9,856 bases of DNA from an uncultured Gammaproteobacteria bacterium (GTDB lineage Bacteria; Pseudomonadota; Gammaproteobacteria; GCA-001735895), in assembly GCA_945787265.1 (NCBI GenBank), contig CALZHS010000030.1, positions 1-9,856 on the forward strand, in the 5' to 3' direction. The translations under genes and the position numbers were made by a program. Below the pieces are notes generated by a model. It saw nothing but the letters and a program-made list of their open reading frames with translations. It searched no databases and was not told where the DNA came from. Shown here one piece after another: positions 5,556-9,856 of the stretch. Position 1 is the stretch's first letter. Each line of letters opens with the position of its first letter.

Positions 5556-7970
5556 ATGAAAGAGCATGCCAGAGTTGTAGTTATCGGAGGGGGTTCACTC
5601 GGGGTTAACCTGCTGTACCACCTGACCCGGGAAGGCTGGACCGACGTTGTGCTGGTCGAGAAAGGCGAGTTGACCAGTGGCTCGACCTGGCATGCGGCCG
5701 GGCTCTGTTCGAATTTCATCGGCAATCACACGGTTGCCCAGATTCATAATTACACGATCAAGCTCTACAACGAGATCCTGCCCGAGGAAACCGGTGACAA
5801 ATCCAGCTTCCACCAGACCGGAAGTGTCCGCCAGGGTTTTACCCGGGTAGAGGAAGAGTGGTTCAAAAATCTTGAAAGCCGCTCCAAAAACATCGGCTTT
5901 GAGTTCAACATCGTTACTAAAGAAGAAGCCCGGGAGCTTAATCCCTTCATGAATTTCGACAAGGCCCGGGTCATCGCCAGCACCCCGAATGATGGTCACG
6001 TGGATCCCACATCAGTGGTCATGCCGTTATCCAAACTGGCGCGCGACAAGGGTGCGGAAATCTATCGGTTTACACGCGTTACCGAGATCAACGAGCTGCG
6101 TTCCGGTGAATGGGAAGTCGTTACCGACAAGGGCAAAATCGTGGCAGAGCACGTGGTCAATGCCGCCGGCTGTTTCGCGCGTGAAATCGGCGCGATGGTC
6201 GGTATCAACGTGCCGCTGATCAATCTCGAACACCAGTACCTGGTCACTGAAAAACACCCCGATATCGAGGCACTGGGCTGGGAACTGCCGGTATGCCGTG
6301 ACTCCTATAGCTCAGCCTACATTCGCCAGGAGGGGCTTGGCTTCCTGGTCGGACCTTACGAGATGTGGGGCTCGCGACCCTGGGCGCTCGACGGCATGGA
6401 CTGGTCCTTCGACCGCGAACTGTTCGAACCCAACCTGGATGTACTGATGCCTTTCCTCGAACGCTGCTTCGAATTAACCCCCAAATTCGAGGAAGTCGGT
6501 GTCAAGTCGGTTGTCAATGGGCCGATCACCCATACCCCTGACGATAATATCCTGGCCGGACCCGTCGCCGGCCTGCGCAACTTCTGGAACCTTTGCGGCG
6601 CCAGCATCGGCATCGCTCAGGGCGGAATCGGCAAGTACATGGCACAGTGGATGAAATATGGCCAGACTGAAATCAACATGGCACCGCTCGATACGCGTCG
6701 CTTCGGCGACTGGGCCGATCAGAAATACTGCACTATCAAGGCGATCGAGTCTTACGAGGCGATGTATGCCGTCGGCGCACCCAACGACAATCGACCCCAC
6801 GGCCGGCCGATGCGGACCAGCCCGCTCTGTGCGCGCCTGCTCGAGCACGGCGCGGTACATGGGGCGGCACAGGGTTACGAGAAGGCGTTGTGGTTTCAGA
6901 CCGATACGGTGCGACGCGAATCGTTGAGCTGGTCGCACAGCGAGGCACACGCGGTAGTGGCCGAGGAATGCAGGGCAGTTCAGGAATCCGCGGGCGTCAT
7001 CGACATTTCCGGTGCGGCCAAGTACGAGGTTACCGGGCCGGATGCCGCCGCTTTCCTGGACCGGCTCTCGTGTAATAAATTACCCCGGGTTGGACGCATT
7101 GGACTGAGCCTGTTTCATTCGCCGAATGGCGGCATCATGTGCGAAATGTCAATTACTCGCCTCGATGAAAATCATTTTTACCTGGTGTCGGCGATCGGTT
7201 CCGAACACAAGGATCTGCACTGGATGCAATCCAACCAGGCAGATTTCGACGTTAGCATCGCCAATGTCACCGACGCAATCTCGTCAATGCTGATCACCGG
7301 ACCCAACTCGCGCCAAATTCTGCAACAGATGACCGAGGAAGACTTGTCGAATTCAGCCTTTCCGTGGTTGTGTGCACGCGAGATCAAGATCGACAGCGCC
7401 ATGGTACGCGTGCTGAGGGTTTCCTACGCGGGTGAACTGGGTTATGAGCTGCATATGCCCTCTTACCAGTTGCTGTCGATTTACGATTCGATGTGGCGCA
7501 AGGCGGAACCGGTCGGGATTCGCAATTTTGGCGGTTATGCCTTCAACTCGATGCGCATGGAAAAGATGTACCGCGCCTATGGTAACGAGTTTACCGAGGA
7601 AATCAGCGGCTTCGAGGCCGGTATGGATCGGTTCATCGATACCAGCCGTGATTTTATCGGCTGTGAAAATCTGAAACAGCGCCAGCAGGATGGTTACACA
7701 ATAGAGCTGGCATACCTCGTCTTCGAAGACCAGGTTCCCTGCGAGTGCTACGGCAATGAGGCAATTTTCCACAACGGTGAACTGATTGGACTGACCACGG
7801 GGGGTGCCTATGGCCATCGCGTCGGTAAAAGTCTCGCTTTTGCGTACCTGAAACCAGAACTGATTAGCACCGGCCTCGCGGTCACGGTTGACACTTCGAT
7901 TGGCAGTCGCAGCGCTCATATTGCCATGGATGCGGCTTACGACCCCGGGAATGAATTGCTGCGAGCCTAG
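5556..7970 (+). CDS. Dimethylglycine/sarcosine dehydrogenase-like FAD-dependent oxidoreductase with C-terminal GCV_T folate domain
   Basis: This 804-aa protein should oxidatively remove an N-methyl group from a secondary or tertiary amine and pass the carbon to tetrahydrofolate as 5,10-methylene-THF. Residues 6-37 form the FAD Rossmann motif GGGSLG with a following acidic strand. STWHAAG at 43-49 holds H46, at the position of the covalent FAD histidine in dimethylglycine dehydrogenases. The DAO domain runs to about 375, an FAO_M linker with GRPMRTSPL lies near 415, and the GCV_T aminomethyltransferase domain and its barrel occupy about 458-800. That part shows SYAGELGYELH at 623 and MRMEK from 666. 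Length matches the family. The ATG at 5556 has AGGA 9 bp upstream. It is the second gene of the operon after the MttB homologue, which suggests it acts on the demethylated product, for example dimethylglycine. Substrate is inferred; sarcosine or another N-methyl amine is possible. Confidence 0.93.
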   Translation: MKEHARVVVIGGGSLGVNLLYHLTREGWTDVVLVEKGELTSGSTWHAAGLCSNFIGNHTVAQIHNYTIKLYNEILPEETGDKSSFHQTGSVRQGFTRVEEEWFKNLESRSKNIGFEFNIVTKEEARELNPFMNFDKARVIASTPNDGHVDPTSVVMPLSKLARDKGAEIYRFTRVTEINELRSGEWEVVTDKGKIVAEHVVNAAGCFAREIGAMVGINVPLINLEHQYLVTEKHPDIEALGWELPVCRDSYSSAYIRQEGLGFLVGPYEMWGSRPWALDGMDWSFDRELFEPNLDVLMPFLERCFELTPKFEEVGVKSVVNGPITHTPDDNILAGPVAGLRNFWNLCGASIGIAQGGIGKYMAQWMKYGQTEINMAPLDTRRFGDWADQKYCTIKAIESYEAMYAVGAPNDNRPHGRPMRTSPLCARLLEHGAVHGAAQGYEKALWFQTDTVRRESLSWSHSEAHAVVAEECRAVQESAGVIDISGAAKYEVTGPDAAAFLDRLSCNKLPRVGRIGLSLFHSPNGGIMCEMSITRLDENHFYLVSAIGSEHKDLHWMQSNQADFDVSIANVTDAISSMLITGPNSRQILQQMTEEDLSNSAFPWLCAREIKIDSAMVRVLRVSYAGELGYELHMPSYQLLSIYDSMWRKAEPVGIRNFGGYAFNSMRMEKMYRAYGNEFTEEISGFEAGMDRFIDTSRDFIGCENLKQRQQDGYTIELAYLVFEDQVPCECYGNEAIFHNGELIGLTTGGAYGHRVGKSLAFAYLKPELISTGLAVTVDTSIGSRSAHIAMDAAYDPGNELLRA

Positions 7971-8022
7971 CCTGTGCGATAAGATGAAATGCTTATAAAC
8001 CCTGTTCTAACGGGAGATTGCG

Positions 8023-8610
8023 ATGAAAACGGTTGATTTTACCCGCATGGAAGATGGCACCCGCGAAGAGTACGAGTTCCTGGATCGGCTGGAGGACGAG
8101 TACAAGGCAGGTCTTCCCGAGCGCATCATGGATAGTCTGCGCAAGCTCGAACACAGTCTCTCAGGTTACAGGATCAGCCGCCTGCAGCACAGCCTGCAGG
8201 GCGCGACCCGGGCATTTCGCGCAGGCGAATCGGATCAAATGATAATCGCGGTGCTGCTGCATGATATCGGTGACGACCTCGCCCCCTACTCGCATAGCGA
8301 AATGGCCGCGGCGATTCTGCGCCCCTTCGTATCCGAGAAAATCTACTGGATTATCAAGCATCACGGCGTCTTTCAAATGTACTACTACGCGCATCATTGC
8401 GGTGGTGACCGTAATGCCCGTGAAATGTTCAAGGACAATCCCTGGTACCAGGACGCGATCGACTTTTGCCATAACTATGACCAGAACTGCTTTGACCCGG
8501 ACTATGACACTGAGCCTCTCGAATTCTTCGATCCCATCCTGCGCAGGGTACTGTCAAAACCCAGGGTAGAAGATCCCGAGCAGGTAGCACGTTACGGCAA
8601 GGCCAGCTAG
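8023..8610 (+). CDS. HD-domain protein of the PhnZ/TmpB mixed-valent diiron oxygenase type
   Basis: This 195-aa HD-superfamily protein retains the metal-ligand pattern of the oxygenase branch. Aligning by eye to PhnZ gives H56 (in LQHSLQ), H80 and D81 (in LLHDIGDD), H91 (in SHSEMAAAIL), H114 (in IIKHHGVFQ) and D153 (in NYDQNCF). All six positions are filled, and the H56-to-H80 spacing equals that in PhnZ. Family members PhnZ and TmpB use O2 and a mixed-valent diiron centre to cleave C-P bonds in hydroxyphosphonates. Plain HD phosphohydrolase activity cannot be excluded. The PhnZ Tyr/Glu lid pair is not obvious, though Y49 lies in the corresponding segment. The start has GGGAGA (8012-8017) 5 bp upstream. 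The gene follows the flavoprotein by 52 bp and likely belongs to the same operon. Its substrate is unknown; an amine-linked one is inferred from context. Confidence 0.75.
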   Translation: MKTVDFTRMEDGTREEYEFLDRLEDEYKAGLPERIMDSLRKLEHSLSGYRISRLQHSLQGATRAFRAGESDQMIIAVLLHDIGDDLAPYSHSEMAAAILRPFVSEKIYWIIKHHGVFQMYYYAHHCGGDRNAREMFKDNPWYQDAIDFCHNYDQNCFDPDYDTEPLEFFDPILRRVLSKPRVEDPEQVARYGKAS

Positions 8611-8612
8611 TG

Positions 8613-8642
8613 CGCCGGGCCAACCGTTCAGGCGAATTTTTT
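8613..8642 (+). terminator. Weak candidate intrinsic terminator after the HD gene
   Basis: A short stem pairs CGCC (8613-8616) with GGCG (8631-8634), followed by AA and six T residues (8637-8642). The four-pair stem with a 14-nt loop is weak, but it sits right after the operon's last stop codon and ends in a T-run, as an intrinsic terminator should. Confidence 0.3.
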
Positions 8643-8764
8643 CCAGCGGCTAATCATTCTCGACCATCAGCGCGTTTTTAAATGCCCTGGTCGCGTGGTG
8701 CCCAGGCTCGAGCCCGCCGCCCGCCATCGAGGCTTACCAGGACATCTGCCGACATCAACTTTCC

Positions 8765-8800
8765 GCTTTATTCGGACTACCGGGATTTGCGGCTTTATTC
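8765..8800. repeat. Direct repeat upstream of dpaL
   Basis: The 9-mer GCTTTATTC occurs at 8765-8773 and 8792-8800, 27 bp apart start to start, about 50-85 bp before the dpaL start codon. It may be an operator pair or chance. The rest of the 239-bp gap (8611-8849) shows no convincing gene, RNA or strong promoter to me. Confidence 0.25.
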
Positions 8801-8849
8801 CTGATGGCATTTCGGTAGACTTGGCGCTTCCAACACGACCGACAAACCG

Positions 8850-9856
8850 ATGGCAATTATTCCCGCAACACTGAGTCATTATGGCAACGAGGCCGCGGCA
8901 CCCGCGACCGCTTATCCCGACGAATTGCGGAAAATTGCAAGCCTGGAAGAATCGCGGATTGCAGTTGACGAAATTTCGCGCTGGCCGGGTTACCAGGCCA
9001 GCCCGCTGTATCGACTGGAGTCGCTTGCAGATGAAATCAATGTTCGCGAAATCTTTTACAAGGATGAATCGCAACGCTTCAAGCTGAAGAGTTTCAAGGC
9101 ACTGGGCGGCGCCTACGCGGTAGCGCGCCAACTTCAGGCCCGAATTTTTGAGGCCACCGGAGAAACCGCCCGAATCGAGGATTTATTGACCGATAGCTAC
9201 GATTCGATTACACGCGACATCGTGATCAGTTGTGCCACTGACGGTAACCATGGACGCTCGGTTGCCTGGGGATGCCAGATGTTCGGCTGTCGCTGCATCG
9301 TCTATATCCACCGCGACGTTTCCGAGGGTCGTAAACAGGCGATGGAAGCCCTCGGTGCCGAAGTTATCCGCATCACCGGTAATTATGATGATTCGATCAA
9401 GCAGGCTGACCGGGATGCACGGGCCCATGGCCGGATTATCGTTTCGGATACCAGTTACCCGGGCTACACGGATATCCCGCGGGATGTCGCACTCGGCTAT
9501 ACCGTAATGCTTGCCGAAGCCGTTGAGCAGATGCGGGACATCATTCCGACGCATGTTTTTATCCAGGGAGGGGTTGGCGGCCTGGCGGCGGCTGTGTGCG
9601 CCTATTTCTGGGAACTCTGGGGTGACCAACGCCCCCGATTTATCGTGGTGGAACCGGAACAGGCCAACTGCTTACAGCAGTCTGCGGCCGCCGGTCATCC
9701 GGTAACCGTGGAAGGTGACCTCGATACCCTGATGGCTGGACTCGCCTGTGGCGAGGTTTCGTTGCTGGCCTGGGAGATACTCAACTCCGGCGCCAACGAT
9801 TTCATGACCCTCAGTGAAGACGCGATCGCACCTTGCATGCGCCTGCTGGCGCAGGG
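8850..9856 (+). CDS. dpaL: Diaminopropionate ammonia-lyase, 3' truncated by window edge
   Basis: This PLP fold type II enzyme converts 2,3-diaminopropionate (both D and L forms) to pyruvate and ammonia, and the family also acts on D-serine. The frame is open from ATG 8850 to the window end (335 codons of about 400). By eye it follows E. coli YgeX. WPGYQASPLYRL comes near residue 45. YKDESQRFKLKSFKALGGAYA contains the PLP lysine K83 (E. coli K77). SCATDGNHGRSVAW contains D131, matching the catalytic D120. The phosphate-loop segment QGGVGG starts near 239, VVEPEQANC follows, and MAGLACGE starts at 295. No clear Shine-Dalgarno precedes the ATG, but an in-frame stop at 8802-8804 with no other ATG between leaves it the best start. 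The gene is separated from the HD gene by 239 bp, so it may be a separate unit. Threonine dehydratase is less likely given the TDGNHGRSVAW segment. Confidence 0.9.
   Translation, partial: MAIIPATLSHYGNEAAAPATAYPDELRKIASLEESRIAVDEISRWPGYQASPLYRLESLADEINVREIFYKDESQRFKLKSFKALGGAYAVARQLQARIFEATGETARIEDLLTDSYDSITRDIVISCATDGNHGRSVAWGCQMFGCRCIVYIHRDVSEGRKQAMEALGAEVIRITGNYDDSIKQADRDARAHGRIIVSDTSYPGYTDIPRDVALGYTVMLAEAVEQMRDIIPTHVFIQGGVGGLAAAVCAYFWELWGDQRPRFIVVEPEQANCLQQSAAAGHPVTVEGDLDTLMAGLACGEVSLLAWEILNSGANDFMTLSEDAIAPCMRLLAQ

Noticed and set aside
7353..7919. 188-codon - strand open frame inside the flavoprotein gene
   Set aside because: It is fully antisense to the GCV_T domain coding sequence, where long antisense frames are expected from codon bias.
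8667..9131. 154-codon open frame on the - strand covering the dpaL start and its upstream gap
   Set aside because: It overlaps the well-supported dpaL coding sequence antisense, and its translation has no recognisable family features and an odd composition.

Overview
The window is a gene-dense, mid-GC (roughly 55 percent by eye) bacterial chromosome segment. It carries amino-acid, amine and one-carbon catabolism genes of a kind common in marine or host-associated Proteobacteria. A gammaproteobacterium is my best guess, based on the GcvA-type LysR regulator, the YgfA-type folate enzyme and overall gene style, but the taxonomy is weakly supported. I saw no rRNA, tRNA, CRISPR array, transposase or integrase. 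Both ends cut through genes.

Left block (1-2253, + strand): the C-terminal half of the biotin-dependent 5-oxoprolinase subunit PxpC, then 10 bp later a stand-alone D-glutamate cyclase-like (DUF4392) protein. After a 105-bp gap with a good extended -10 promoter comes a fold-type IV PLP enzyme with the substrate-binding signature of D-amino acid aminotransferases. Together these suggest handling of D-glutamate and 5-oxoproline. The gap between this block and the next (2254-2348) holds a short tandem repeat.

Central block (2349-8610) is a divergon. On the - strand, a GcvA-like LysR regulator (ATG at 3841) is followed by 5-formyltetrahydrofolate cyclo-ligase. On the + strand, a non-pyrrolysine MttB-superfamily methyltransferase is followed by an 804-aa dimethylglycine/sarcosine dehydrogenase-like flavoprotein with a C-terminal GCV_T folate domain. 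Then comes an HD-domain protein that carries all six metal-ligand positions of the PhnZ/TmpB mixed-valent diiron oxygenases. The 134-bp AT-rich region between the two arms holds candidate promoters, a short dyad and a GcvA-like CTAAT element.

The simplest reading of the centre is a regulated N-methyl amine or betaine catabolic unit. The MttB homologue would remove a methyl group from a quaternary amine. The flavoprotein would oxidatively demethylate the tertiary product and pass the carbon to tetrahydrofolate. The folate enzyme would keep the folate pool usable. The HD oxygenase could make or cleave the substrate; TmpB of this family makes glycine betaine from a trimethylammonio-phosphonate. 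No corrinoid protein, corrinoid reactivase, TmpA or transporter is in the window, so this remains a hypothesis.

Right end (8850-9856): after a 239-bp gap, a truncated diaminopropionate ammonia-lyase (335 residues visible). This family deaminates 2,3-diaminopropionate of both configurations and also D-serine, so it fits the D-amino-acid theme of the left block.
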